Below are positions 8,426 through 15,899 of a stretch of DNA of 64,000 nt, piece by piece. Made by a program: the position numbers and the translations under genes. The notes under the pieces are model-generated. The model did no database searches and had not been told where the DNA came from. It saw nothing but the letters and a program-made list of their open reading frames with translations. Each line of letters starts with the position of its first letter. Within the stretch, counting starts at the first letter, position 1. Location of the stretch: positions 496,001 through 560,000 of the forward strand of contig NZ_CP067395.1 in the NCBI RefSeq assembly GCF_017355525.1, written 5' to 3'. This DNA is from Lysobacter enzymogenes. GTDB taxonomy: Bacteria; Pseudomonadota; Gammaproteobacteria; Xanthomonadales; Xanthomonadaceae.

Positions 8426-8453
8426 AGTATAGGGGCTGCGGGGCGGTTCTCAA
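8426..8453 (-). promoter_or_regulatory. Sigma-70 promoter of ssrA
   Basis: On the minus strand: TTGAGA (8448-8453), 16-bp spacer, TATACT (8426-8431). The predicted start is near 8419, upstream of the mature tmRNA 5' end. Confidence 0.8.
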
Positions 8454-8561
8454 GTCCGGCGTGGACGGCGGTGGGGCGGCGCTCAGGCGCAAGCATCGCA
8501 GCAAGGCCTTGCGGCCCGAGGCGGTCGGCGCCGGCCAAAGTCGGCGGGCGCGGCGGCATCG

Positions 8562-8590
8562 GGCCTGAAGGCCCTTCCACAGACGCTTTT
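8562..8590. repeat. Dispersed palindromic repeat family, copy 1
   Basis: Contains GGGCCTGAAGGCCCTTCCAC. Related copies occur near 14199-14230 and 31672-31700. The core GGGCCTGAAGGCCC is an inverted repeat. It lies just after the XRE regulator gene. Confidence 0.6.
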
Positions 8591-8612
8591 ACCGATCCGC
8601 CGTACCGCGGGC

Positions 8613-8984
8613 TCAGTTGCCGTCGAGCAACTCGATCAGCGCGCGGCGCTTCTTGCGCGACAGCTTGCGCATCAGGCCCATCAGCCGCAGCTCGTCGGGA
8701 TCGCTGTACTTGGCGGCGTTTTCGCGCACCGACAGCGACTTGCCTTCGATGGTGCCGCGGCCGGTCGCCAGCCATTCGAAGCTGACGTGCTGCTGCACGG
8801 CGATCTGCAGCATCCGCTCCAGTTCGGGCAGGGCCAGGCCGACCAGCCATTTGCGCGCGGTTTCGCGGCTGACGTCGTAGTAGGCGGAGAGGGCGCCGGT
8901 GCGGGCGCGGCCCTTGGCGAAGCCGGAGAAATCCAGGGCCTGGTGCAGCCGGTTGGCGAATTCTTGGTGAGGCGCGTTGGTCAT
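8613..8984 (-). CDS. XRE/CI-like HTH transcriptional regulator
   Basis: Predicted protein of 123 aa. The N-terminal part is a lambda-repressor-like helix-turn-helix of the phage CI type: a Phe-Ala-Asn-Arg-Leu opening, the recognition region Val-Ser-Arg-Glu-Thr-Ala-Arg-Lys-Trp (about 44-52), and the Glu-Trp-Leu-Ala-Thr-Gly-Arg-Gly end of the domain (about 73-80). The short C-terminal tail is Lys/Arg-rich and has no LexA-type peptidase. The ATG at 8984 was chosen as the first start giving a normal HTH length. It is transcribed divergently from the 9183 gene across an A/T-rich region with palindromic operator candidates, as in phage immunity switches. It probably represses that promoter and its own. 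Confidence 0.82.
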   Translation of the reverse strand: MTNAPHQEFANRLHQALDFSGFAKGRARTGALSAYYDVSRETARKWLVGLALPELERMLQIAVQQHVSFEWLATGRGTIEGKSLSVRENAAKYSDPDELRLMGLMRKLSRKKRRALIELLDGN

Positions 8985-9070
8985 AGGTCTCGCCGGAGCA
9001 TCCTGCAGGGCTAGAACGTGGGGCGCCGGTTGGCGGCCCGGCCGCATGGGGCGGGGCGCGGAACGCGGAG

Positions 9071-9131
9071 CGCAACTCATTGTTGCGTATTCTCGCGTAA
9101 AAACATCACTCTTTTTGCTTGTTGAAAAGAG
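9071..9131. promoter_or_regulatory. Two palindromic operator candidates between divergent regulator genes
   Basis: Site 1 is CGCAAC-TCATT-GTTGCG (9071-9087), perfect. Site 2 is CTCTTTT-N9-AAAAGAG (9109-9131), perfect, and overlaps the -35 of the rightward promoter. The spacing and position fit repressor control by the XRE protein encoded next door. Confidence 0.6.
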
Positions 9132-9150
9132 CAATTTCAAATGGTAATTT
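9122..9150 (+). promoter_or_regulatory. Extended -10 promoter for the 9183 gene
   Basis: TTGAAA (9122-9127), 17-bp spacer, TAATTT (9145-9150) preceded by TGG. Transcription would start near 9157, beyond the ATG at 9141, which favours translation from 9183. Confidence 0.65.
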
Positions 9151-9182
9151 TTCCCGGCACGGATGCAGGCAAGGACAGGGCC

Positions 9183-9593
9183 ATGGAACGGCTGAATCGC
9201 AGCAACGGCAATACCTGGGCGGACGGGTGCGACGATCGCGCATGCCAAACCGGCATGGCTTCGCGACAGGATCCGCAAAACGGAAGCGGCGTCACGAACC
9301 CGCTCGAATCGCAGGTCGAATGTGTGGTGGAAAACGGCTCGCGCGGTGATAACGGGCGCGACCGACGGCGGGCGCCGCCGAGTGCGCGGCCGAATCCGAT
9401 CGAACGCTATATCGCGTGTTTCGTCACCGTACGCGCGGCCGCGGATGCGGCCGGGGTGTCGACGGCGATGCTGCGGCGGATGCGCGCGCGCGGCTATGTG
9501 TCGACCCGGCAGCGGGCGCTGAGGATGGCGCGGGCTTGCGGGTTCCGGCTGCAGGCGGCGGAGCTGCTGGCCTTGCACCTGGGGGCGCCATGA
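9183..9593 (+). CDS. Cro/YdaS-like small HTH protein
   Basis: Predicted protein of 136 aa from the ATG at 9183; an in-frame ATG at 9141 is possible but lies before the predicted transcription start. Residues 1-80 are polar and low in structure. Residues 85-136 look like a short helix-turn-helix of the YdaS/Cro type: a Val-Arg-Ala-Ala-Ala-Asp-Ala-Ala-Gly-Val-Ser helix pair followed by an Arg-rich recognition helix. It faces a CI-like regulator across shared operators. The next gene begins inside its stop codon (ATGA), so the two are translationally coupled. It is probably a remnant of, or a module derived from, a phage-type switch. Confidence 0.65.
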   Translation: MERLNRSNGNTWADGCDDRACQTGMASRQDPQNGSGVTNPLESQVECVVENGSRGDNGRDRRRAPPSARPNPIERYIACFVTVRAAADAAGVSTAMLRRMRARGYVSTRQRALRMARACGFRLQAAELLALHLGAP

Positions 9594-9928
9594 ACCCCGG
9601 GGTGGCGCAGGCCGCGCAGGCGTTGCCGCCCGGCGCGTGGCTGTGGCTGGCGGCGTTGGCCGCGGTGGCGTTCGCGGCGGCGGTGCTCGGCGGTTGGTTG
9701 TGGGGTGCGCGCTGCGCCTCGCGCGCGCGTCTGGTCGAGCGCGCCGACCGCAACGGCCGGGCGCTGCTGGAGCTGGCCGATGAGATCGAGCTGTACCTGT
9801 GGCAGCAACGCGCCGCCGGCACGCCGGTGCTGGTGCAGCAGCACTGGCCGCGCATGTGTCGACGGGCGGCGCTGGCGCATCTGGAGTGCATCAACGAGTT
9901 GATGCTCGAGCGGCCGATCCGCGATTAG
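9590..9928 (+). CDS. Small single-pass membrane protein
   Basis: Predicted protein of 112 aa. It overlaps the preceding HTH gene by 4 bp (ATGA), so it is co-translated with it. A hydrophobic stretch at about residues 17-39 is a membrane helix; the remainder is a charged helical region containing Trp-Gln-Gln and two Cys. No family was recognised. Small membrane proteins at this place in phage early operons are common, but no phage function can be named. Confidence 0.65.
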   Translation: MNPGVAQAAQALPPGAWLWLAALAAVAFAAAVLGGWLWGARCASRARLVERADRNGRALLELADEIELYLWQQRAAGTPVLVQQHWPRMCRRAALAHLECINELMLERPIRD

Positions 9929-9969
9929 CGTCGACGCGCGTGCTGCTGCGTTGAGCTTGGGGCGGGCCT

Positions 9970-10039
9970 GCTTCGAGGGGCTTGCTTCGACGGGCAGGCT
10001 TCGATGGACCTGCCTCGATGGACGTGCTTCTGCGGGCGC
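9970..10039 (+). repeat. Five tandem 14-bp degenerate repeats
   Basis: Units start at 9970, 9984, 9998, 10012 and 10026, each 14 bp. The first four fit GCYTCGANGGNCNN and the fifth is more diverged. The array lies between the small membrane protein and the histidine kinase, and its copy number may vary between strains. It is not a multiple of 3. Confidence 0.75.
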
Positions 10040-10206
10040 GCCGCTACGGACGCCTCGGCGCGGCCCGCTTCGACGAACCGCGCCGGATCGGGCCTGTCTC
10101 GCCTGGCGTGTCCGATGCCCATCCGCGATCCGGCCGCGCGCATCGCCGCGCCGGCCTGCGGTCGACGCGGCCCGCCGCCGCGATGGGCCTGTCCGAGCGC
10201 GGCTTG

Positions 10207-10212
10207 TATGCT
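10207..10212 (+). promoter_or_regulatory. -10 hexamer for a probably leaderless kinase mRNA
   Basis: TATGCT ends 7 nt before the ATG at 10220, so transcription would begin at or next to the start codon. No good ribosome-binding site is visible. Confidence 0.5.
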
Positions 10213-10219
10213 TGGGCCG

Positions 10220-12460
10220 ATGACGACGAACGATCCGGCCGCCCGCGCCGCTCCGCCGAACGAACCGGACTCCACGCCGGATTTTGCCGATGTCTCCGGG
10301 CTGATGCCGCGGCGCGGCTATGTGCTCGCATTCATTGTGTTCATCGTCGCCCTGGTGCTGGTGTTCACCGCCTGGCGGGTCGCGCGCGACCGCGAGCAGC
10401 GCTCGGCCCAGGTCGAGTTCATCGGCCGCACCACCCAGGTCACCGAACTGCTGCAGCAGCGGCTGGTCAACTACGAACTGGTCGCGCGCGGCGGCGTGTC
10501 GCTGTTCGCCTCGGTGCAGCGGCCGACCGCGGCGCAGTGGAAGGCCTATGTCGAAGGCATGAACCTGCAGCGCCGGTTTCCCTCGACCCTGGGGCTGGGC
10601 TTCACCGGCTACGTGCCGCAGCGGCTGCTGGTGCAGTTGCAGAACGAGTGGCGCGACGCCGGCTACGGCCTGCTGACGGTGCGCCCGTTCGGCCAGCGCG
10701 AGGTGTACGGGCCGATCCTGTACCTGGAGCCGAAGACCGCGGCCAATGTCGAGGTGATCGGCTACGACATGTTCGCCGAGCCGGTGCGCCACGCGGCGAT
10801 GGAGGCGGCGCTGGAGTCGGGGCAGGCGCGGCTGTCGGGCAAGATCGCGCTGCTGCAGGACCGCCACGACGGGATCGAAAGCACCGGGCTGCTGCTGGTG
10901 CTGCCGGTGTACCTCGGCGGCGGCCGGCCGCAGAGCCCGAGCCTGCGCCGGGCCGAAATGCAGGGCTGGGTGTACGTGCCGTTCCGCCTGCAGAAGTTCG
11001 TCGACACTTCGCTGGCCGAGGGCCACAAGGGCCTGCGTTTCCGCATCTACGACGAGAGCGGCGGCGGCAACGCCTTGCTGTTCGAGACCGCCGGGCCGAA
11101 GCCGGCGCAGCCGGCGGCGTTCCTGCACAAGACCACGTTCGAGGTCTACGGCCGCACCTGGCGGATCGAATACGAATCGCCGCCGATCGAGCAGGCGGTG
11201 CCGCGCATGGAAGGCCTGCGCAACATGTTCGCGCTGGGCATCTTCACCGCGCTGCTGCTGTACGGCATCGCCCTGGTGCTGGCGCACACCGAATCGCGCG
11301 CGCGCCAGATCGCGATGCGCATGACCGAGGACTTCCGCCGCTCCGAGGCGCGCTTCCGCAGCGCCATGCAGTATTCGGCGATCGGCAAGGCGCTGCTGGA
11401 CAGCGAAGGGCGCATCGTCGACGCCAATCCGGCCCTGGCCAACATCGTCGGCCTGCCGCGCGCGCAGTTGCTGGACCAGCGTTTCGACAGCCTGCTGGAA
11501 GACGAGGAAGCCGAGACCCCGGCGACGAACGCCGAGCGCAGCGACGAGGACGGCGTGCACCGCGCGACCCGCCGGCTGCTGCGCCAGCACGGCGTGGCCC
11601 GGCAGGTGCAGCTGACCTATTCGCCGGTGCCGGGCAAGGTCGGCCAGGACATCACCGGCCTGGTCCAGGTCGAGGACGTGACCGAACGGCTGCGCGCGGA
11701 GGCGCGCGTGCACGCGCTCAACCGCACGCTGGAAGCGCGGGTGGCGCTGCGCACGCGCGAGCTGAGCCAGGCCAACCAGGAGCTGGAAGCGTTCGCCTAC
11801 AGCGTCTCGCACGACCTGCGCGCGCCGTTGCGGGCGATCGACGGGTTCAGCCGGATCATCGGCGAGAAATACGGCGACCGCTTCGACGAATCCGGCCGCG
11901 GCTATCTGGCGCGGGTGCGCAAGGCCGCCGCGCGCATGGGCGACCTGATCGACGCCTTGCTGAAGATGTCGCGCCTGACCCGCAGCGAGCTCAAGCACGA
12001 GAACGTCGACCTGAGCCGTTTCGCCGGCGAACTGGTCGAGGAGCTGCGCATGGGCGAGCCGCAGCGCGCGGTCGAGGTGCGGATCGCGCCGGGCCTGCAG
12101 GTGGTCGGCGATGCGCCGTTGCTGCGCAACCTGCTCGGCAATCTGCTCGGCAACGCCTGGAAGTTCACCCGCGACCGCGATCCGGCCCGGATCGAGTTCG
12201 GCGCCGCCGAGCTGCCCGGCGGCGGGCGCGAGTTCTACGTGCGCGACAACGGCACCGGTTTCCCGCAGGCCTATGTCGACAAGCTGTTCCGGCCGTTCCA
12301 GCGGCTGCACAGCGTCGAGGATTTCGCCGGGCACGGGATCGGGCTGGCGTCGGTGAAGCGCATCGTCGAGCGGCACGGCGGGACGATCCGCGCCGAGGGC
12401 AGCGAAGGCGAGGGCGCGGCGTTCTATTTCACCTTGCCGGGTGGCGGGCACGGGGGTTGA
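10220..12460 (+). CDS. CHASE-PAS hybrid-type sensor histidine kinase
   Basis: Predicted protein of 746 aa. Order: membrane helix at about 34-52, periplasmic CHASE domain (about 80-320), second helix (about 335-355), PAS domain (about 378-490), coiled linker, HisKA with the phospho-acceptor in SVSHDLRAPL (His531), then the HATPase: N box with Leu-Gly-Asn-Ala-Trp-Lys-Phe and G boxes Asp-Asn-Gly-Thr-Gly-Phe and Gly-His-Gly-Ile-Gly-Leu. It is complete for autophosphorylation. CHASE domains sense small extracellular molecules; the ligand is unknown. No response regulator gene is adjacent, so it is an orphan kinase. The start at 10220 is supported by a -10 hexamer only 7 nt upstream; longer in-frame versions have non-coding composition. 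Confidence 0.9.
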   Translation: MTTNDPAARAAPPNEPDSTPDFADVSGLMPRRGYVLAFIVFIVALVLVFTAWRVARDREQRSAQVEFIGRTTQVTELLQQRLVNYELVARGGVSLFASVQRPTAAQWKAYVEGMNLQRRFPSTLGLGFTGYVPQRLLVQLQNEWRDAGYGLLTVRPFGQREVYGPILYLEPKTAANVEVIGYDMFAEPVRHAAMEAALESGQARLSGKIALLQDRHDGIESTGLLLVLPVYLGGGRPQSPSLRRAEMQGWVYVPFRLQKFVDTSLAEGHKGLRFRIYDESGGGNALLFETAGPKPAQPAAFLHKTTFEVYGRTWRIEYESPPIEQAVPRMEGLRNMFALGIFTALLLYGIALVLAHTESRARQIAMRMTEDFRRSEARFRSAMQYSAIGKALLDSEGRIVDANPALANIVGLPRAQLLDQRFDSLLEDEEAETPATNAERSDEDGVHRATRRLLRQHGVARQVQLTYSPVPGKVGQDITGLVQVEDVTERLRAEARVHALNRTLEARVALRTRELSQANQELEAFAYSVSHDLRAPLRAIDGFSRIIGEKYGDRFDESGRGYLARVRKAAARMGDLIDALLKMSRLTRSELKHENVDLSRFAGELVEELRMGEPQRAVEVRIAPGLQVVGDAPLLRNLLGNLLGNAWKFTRDRDPARIEFGAAELPGGGREFYVRDNGTGFPQAYVDKLFRPFQRLHSVEDFAGHGIGLASVKRIVERHGGTIRAEGSEGEGAAFYFTLPGGGHGG

Positions 12461-12465
12461 GGTTT

Positions 12466-12530
12466 CGCGGTCGCGGCTCGCGCCGCTCCTACAGGTAGCC
12501 CATGTAGGAGCGGCGCGAGCCGCGACCGCG
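12466..12530. repeat. REP-like perfect palindrome
   Basis: Two 28-nt arms (12466-12493 and 12503-12530) are perfect reverse complements around a 9-nt loop. The inner ends are TCCTACA/TGTAGGA followed by GCGGCGCGAGCCGCGACC, typical of xanthomonad and pseudomonad REP elements mobilised by RAYT transposases. It can also serve as a terminator between the kinase and convergent smpB. No RAYT gene is in the window. Confidence 0.85.
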
Positions 12531-12653
12531 CCAATTCGCCAACCGCGAACCTGTCGCCACAGGCGCACGCGAACGCGGCCGGCGCGTCCCCGCGCCAGCC
12601 GCCGCATGTTCGATCCGATTGGCCCGGCTACCGCGCCGCCGCCGCAACGAGCC

Positions 12654-13163
12654 TCACGCGTCGCGGTTGTGCCGCCGCATGACCCGCTGCTTCTCGCGCT
12701 CCCAGTCGCGCTCCTTGCTGGCTTCGCGCTTGTCGTGGCTCTGCTTGCCCTTGGCCAGCGACAGCCCGGCCTTGACCTTGTTGCCCTTCCAGTACAGCGC
12801 GGTCGGAATCACGGTGTAGCCGTCGCGCTGGACCCGGCCGATCAGGTTGTCGATCTCCTTGCGGTGCAGCAGCAGCTTGCGGCTGCGGCGTTCGTCGGCG
12901 ACGACGTGGGTCGAGGCGGAGATCAGCGGGACGATCTGGGCGCCGATCAGATAGATCTCGCCGTGCAGCACCACCGCGTAGGCGTCGGTGATGTTGGCGC
13001 GCCCGGCGCGGATGGATTTGAGCTCCCAGCCCTGCAGCGACAGGCCGGCCTCGAAGTTCTCCTCCAGGTGGTATTCGTGGCGGGCGCGCTTGTTCTGCGC
13101 GATCGTGCCGCCAGCGCCGCCCTTTCCTTTATCCTTGGCGGTCTTGTTGTTTGTCTTAGCCAT
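12654..13163 (-). CDS. smpB: SsrA-binding protein SmpB
   Basis: Predicted protein of 169 aa. It binds tmRNA and places it in the A site of stalled ribosomes. The OB-fold core runs from Ile-Ala-Gln-Asn-Lys-Arg-Ala-Arg-His (about 21) to about 140, with the hallmark [11 protein letters not shown] and Ala-Lys-Gly-Lys. The basic C-terminal tail (Lys-Arg-x-x-Arg) enters the mRNA channel. The N-terminal Lys/Asn/Gly extension is typical of this group. It lies 4.3 kb from ssrA. A GACAAT hexamer 6 nt before the ATG suggests a leaderless message. Confidence 0.97.
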   Translation of the reverse strand: MAKTNNKTAKDKGKGGAGGTIAQNKRARHEYHLEENFEAGLSLQGWELKSIRAGRANITDAYAVVLHGEIYLIGAQIVPLISASTHVVADERRSRKLLLHRKEIDNLIGRVQRDGYTVIPTALYWKGNKVKAGLSLAKGKQSHDKREASKERDWEREKQRVMRRHNRDA

Positions 13164-13169
13164 GCGGCG

Positions 13170-13175
13170 ATTGTC
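13170..13175 (-). promoter_or_regulatory. -10 hexamer of smpB, probably leaderless
   Basis: GACAAT on the minus strand ends 6 nt before the smpB ATG. Confidence 0.4.
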
Positions 13176-13349
13176 TCCGATCCGGAGGCGGTTTGAGTAG
13201 CCGGTCGGCGGGCGGCAGCGGCGCGGGGCGCGTTTTCGCGGCCGGTTGCGGCTGCTTTAACCTGTTGCGGCCCGCTTGCGCCTTGCCCGAGCGGGCGGTC
13301 CGTCCCGAACCGGTTGAAACCCGCGCTGCGATCCCAATTAGCGAACACG

Positions 13350-13838
13350 ATGCCTACCATCCGCCGCTCCGCCTTGGTCGAACACTCCGCCGCGCGCATG
13401 TTCGCGCTGGTCAACGACGTCGCCGCCTATCCGCGCCGCTTCGATTGGTGCGAGGCGGCGCAGGTGCTGGAGGCCGACGACGCGCACATGGTCGCGCGGC
13501 TGGACCTGGGCCTGGGCGCGTTGCGGACCTGGTTCACCACCCACAACACGCTGTCGCCGCCGCACCACATCGAGCTGAAGCTGGTCGACGGGCCGTTCCG
13601 CAAGCTCGGAGGGCGCTGGGAGTTCCACGCCCTCGACGAGTCGGCGTGCAAGGTCACCCTGACCCTGGAGTTCGAGCCGGCGGTGAAGCTGCTCGGGCCG
13701 GCGATGGCGCTGGGCTTCCAGAGCCTCGCCGACCGCATGGTCGACGATTTCGTCCGCGTCGCCGACCGCGGCGCCGAACCGGCGGTGCCGGTGGCGCCAG
13801 CGGGCGCGGGCCAGGGCGGCGGCGGGACGCCTGCGTGA
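13350..13838 (+). CDS. ratA: RatA/COQ10-like START family protein
   Basis: Predicted protein of 162 aa of the polyketide-cyclase/START-like fold. The opening MPTIRRSALVEHSAARMFAL and the Asp-Val-x-x-Tyr-Pro-x-Arg-Phe-x-Trp-Cys motif are diagnostic of the RatA/PasT-COQ10 group. Members are annotated as RatA toxins that bind the 50S subunit, but the same fold acts as a ubiquinone-binding chaperone, so a respiratory role is equally likely. The gene ends with GTGA, where the rnfH-like gene begins, giving a coupled pair in the order found in many gammaproteobacteria. It is divergent from smpB. Confidence 0.9.
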   Translation: MPTIRRSALVEHSAARMFALVNDVAAYPRRFDWCEAAQVLEADDAHMVARLDLGLGALRTWFTTHNTLSPPHHIELKLVDGPFRKLGGRWEFHALDESACKVTLTLEFEPAVKLLGPAMALGFQSLADRMVDDFVRVADRGAEPAVPVAPAGAGQGGGGTPA

Positions 13839-14104
13839 AGATCGAGGTGGTCCGCGCCTGGCCGCGCCGGTTCGAGGCGGTCGCGCTGGAGCTCGACGAG
13901 GGCGCCACGCTGGCCCAGGCGCTGGCCGCGGCCGGGTTCGACGGCGACGCCGGCATCGTCGGCTACGCCGTGTTCGGCGTGCGCGCGGACGCCGGCACGG
14001 TGCTGCGCGACGGCGACCGGGTCGAGTTGCTGCGCGGCTTGCAGATCGATCCGAAGGAAGCGCGGCGGCGGCGGGCCGAGGAGCGGCCGCTCAAGAAGAA
14101 GTGA
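13835..14104 (+). CDS. RnfH family (RatB-like, UPF0125) protein
   Basis: Predicted protein of 89 aa that starts at a GTG overlapping the ratA stop by 4 bp. It has a ubiquitin-like beta-grasp pattern with an N-terminal strand (Lys-Ile-Glu-Val-Val), the Leu-Asp-Glu-Gly-Ala-Thr-Leu-Ala-Gln-Ala-Leu helix, the conserved Gly-Asp-Arg-Val-Glu-Leu-x-Arg-x-Leu-x-x-Asp-Pro-Lys-Glu-Ala-Arg-Arg-x-Arg-Ala segment, and a basic tail. This is the RnfH/RatB family usually encoded with ratA. The biochemical role is not settled. A bidirectional terminator lies about 190 bp downstream. Confidence 0.9.
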   Translation: MKIEVVRAWPRRFEAVALELDEGATLAQALAAAGFDGDAGIVGYAVFGVRADAGTVLRDGDRVELLRGLQIDPKEARRRRAEERPLKKK

Positions 14105-14198
14105 TCGTCCCGGCTGGGGCGGGTCGTCTTTGGCGCTCAGGGAAGGCCTTCAGGTCCGAGGCTGTCGTTCCCGATCACCGCGACCCGAGGCAAGGGCA

Positions 14199-14230
14199 TT
14201 GAACCCGAAGGCCCTCCCACAAAGGCGCAG
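14199..14230. repeat. Dispersed palindromic repeat family, copy 2
   Basis: GAACCCGAAGGCCCTCCCAC resembles the copies at 8562-8590 and 31672-31700. A partner arm with GGAAGGCCTTCAGG lies at about 14141-14155. Confidence 0.6.
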
Positions 14231-14293
14231 AGCCTCGCGCCTGCAGGCCTCCACGAACGCAAAAGCTTCGGGCTTGTGGGTCTCGCGCAAACG

Positions 14294-14320
14294 AAACAGC
14301 CGCCTTTCGGCGGCTGTTTT
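14294..14320. terminator. Bidirectional terminator between the rnfH-like gene and bamE
   Basis: 11-bp stem (14294-14304 with 14309-14319), 4-nt loop, A- and T-flanked. It serves both convergent transcription units. Confidence 0.85.
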
Positions 14321-14340
14321 CGCTGGACCCGGAGCGCGCC

Positions 14341-14739
14341 TCAGCGGCGCTTCTTCTTCGCGTCCTTGTCCTTGGCCAGGTTGCGGCCGAACTGCTTGAC
14401 CGACGCAGCGGCGATTTCCTTGTCCTGCTCGGGGAAGTAGTCGCCTTCCCACTTGGTCAGGGCGTCGTTCTCGAACCACAGGGTCAGGTTCTTGCGCGAG
14501 GTGTGGCCGAGGCGGTCGACGCGCTGGGTCGAGGTGTAGTCCCAGCGGTTCTGGTGGAACGGGTCCTCGATCGACGGCGTGCCGATCAGGGTCTGCACCT
14601 GCTGCTTGCTCATGCCGGCCTGGAGCTGGTCGACCGCGGTCTTCTCCAGCAGATTGCCCTGATAGATGGGCTGCTTGTAGATGATGCCGCAGCCGGAAGT
14701 GACCAGGGCGAGCGAGAGAACGAGCAGGACTTTACGCAT
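14341..14739 (-). CDS. bamE: Outer membrane assembly lipoprotein BamE (SmpA/OmlA)
   Basis: Predicted protein of 132 aa and a component of the BAM complex that folds outer-membrane beta-barrels. Signal peptide and lipobox Thr-Ser-Gly-Cys give a lipid-modified Cys at about 17. The mature part has the classic Tyr-Gln-Gly-Asn-Leu-Leu, Gly-Met-Ser-Lys-Gln-Gln-Val and Leu-Ile-Gly-Thr-Pro motifs. The Lys-rich C-terminal tail is longer than in E. coli. It is divergent from fur, the known xanthomonad omlA-fur arrangement. A TATCAT hexamer on the minus strand (14777-14782) is a candidate -10. Confidence 0.95.
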   Translation of the reverse strand: MRKVLLVLSLALVTSGCGIIYKQPIYQGNLLEKTAVDQLQAGMSKQQVQTLIGTPSIEDPFHQNRWDYTSTQRVDRLGHTSRKNLTLWFENDALTKWEGDYFPEQDKEIAAASVKQFGRNLAKDKDAKKKRR

Positions 14740-14949
14740 CGGATAGGAGTGTCGGCGGCAGTCGAAGGCAACGGGCCCGATGATACACTGAAGGGCGACC
14801 CCACCAAGGGCGGATCGCAGCGCGGGGCGGCCCCTCGCGTTCATCCGCCATTCCGGCCCGCCCGCCCAGTACGCCCTTCGCGGCGACGGCCAGCCGGTCT
14901 CCACCCGGGCCGGTTGGTTCCGGCCCATCGTCATCGAAGGGAACGCCCT

Positions 14950-15351
14950 ATGGAATCTCAGGACCTGCGCAACGCCGGACTCAAGGTCACCCATCCGCGC
15001 ATGCGGATCCTCGAGTTGCTGGAAGGCGCCAAGCCGCGCCACATGACCGCGGAAGACATCTACCGGATGCTGCTGGAAAAGGGCGAGGACATCGGCCTGG
15101 CCACGGTCTACCGGGTGTTGACCCAGTTCGAGTCGGCCGGCCTGGTGCTCAAGCACAACTTCGAGGCCGGCCAGTCGGTCTACGAGCTCGATCGCGGCCA
15201 TCACCACGACCACATGGTCGACATCGACAGCGGCAAGATCATCGAGTTCGAAAGCAGCGAGATCGAGGAGCTGCAGCGCAAGATCGCGGCCGAGCACGGC
15301 TACCTGATCGAGGAGCATTCGCTGGTGCTGTACGTGCGCAAGAAGCGGTGA
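14950..15351 (+). CDS. fur: Ferric uptake regulator Fur
   Basis: Predicted protein of 133 aa, an iron-sensing repressor. N-terminal winged helix with the Thr-Val-Tyr-Arg-Val-Leu recognition region (about 56-61). The metal/dimer domain has a Gly-His-His-His-Asp-His motif (about 87-92) and Glu ligands. The CxxC zinc site of E. coli Fur is absent, which is common in some Fur groups. Upstream is the divergent bamE gene, with about 210 bp between the two starts. A bidirectional terminator follows. Confidence 0.95.
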   Translation: MESQDLRNAGLKVTHPRMRILELLEGAKPRHMTAEDIYRMLLEKGEDIGLATVYRVLTQFESAGLVLKHNFEAGQSVYELDRGHHHDHMVDIDSGKIIEFESSEIEELQRKIAAEHGYLIEEHSLVLYVRKKR

Positions 15352-15415
15352 AGCGGGGTTGGGGGATGGGGAACTGAAGGCTCGTCCTCTATTTGCGGTT
15401 CGACGTTTCGATGCG

Positions 15416-15442
15416 AAAAAGCCCGCGAATGCGGGCTTTTTT
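15416..15442. terminator. Bidirectional terminator between fur and the recN operon
   Basis: AAAAAGCCCGC, GAAT loop, GCGGGCTTTTTT. Perfect and suited to ending transcripts from both sides. Confidence 0.92.
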
Positions 15443-15468
15443 GTGGGCGGCCGGCGCGGCGGTGCGGC

Positions 15469-15852
15469 TCAGGAGAAGATCGAGCCGCGTTCGTAGCCGA
15501 GCGCGCGCAGTTGCCAGTCGACGTAGAACGCCGCCGCCAGGCCCGCGACGAGGCTCAGGCCGAGCAGGACCGCGTTCAACTTGCTGAGCTTGCCGGTGCC
15601 CGGGGCGTCGAGCAGGTTGATGCCCTCCGGGCCGCGGATCAGGATGTTGAAGCCGGCGAACGCGAACGCCGGCGCGAGGATGGTGAACTTGCCGTTGTAG
15701 AACATCGCATCGGCGTGGCGCGCGGCCGATTCCAGCGCCTCGTACGCCAGCCACGCGCCGAGCGCGCCGGCGCCGATGGCGAGCAGGCCGGCGGTGCAGG
15801 ACAGCCCGTCGCGCGGCGCGGGCTTGTACGGTTTCGGCGAGGTTGCGCTCAT
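15469..15852 (-). CDS. Small multi-pass membrane protein
   Basis: Predicted protein of 127 aa. Three hydrophobic segments are visible (about 20-40, 58-72 and 93-112). The N-terminus is polar (Pro-Lys-Pro-Tyr-Lys). The start is supported by an AGGGGGA site 7 nt upstream. It follows recN on the same strand after about 47 bp and may be cotranscribed. No family was recognised; a role in DNA repair cannot be inferred from position alone. Confidence 0.75.
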   Translation of the reverse strand: MSATSPKPYKPAPRDGLSCTAGLLAIGAGALGAWLAYEALESAARHADAMFYNGKFTILAPAFAFAGFNILIRGPEGINLLDAPGTGKLSKLNAVLLGLSLVAGLAAAFYVDWQLRALGYERGSIFS

Positions 15853-15899
15853 TCGATGTCCCCCTGTGGACACAGCCGGCGACGCGGGTGGCGCCGCGC

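Noticed and set aside
8041..9928. Complete prophage or integrative element at ssrA
   Set aside because: No integrase, attachment repeat or structural gene is visible; only the switch-like gene pair and a small membrane protein are present.
13350..14104. ratA-rnfH as a classical toxin-antitoxin module
   Set aside because: The families are better known as a conserved housekeeping pair; nothing in the sequence shows toxin neutralisation.
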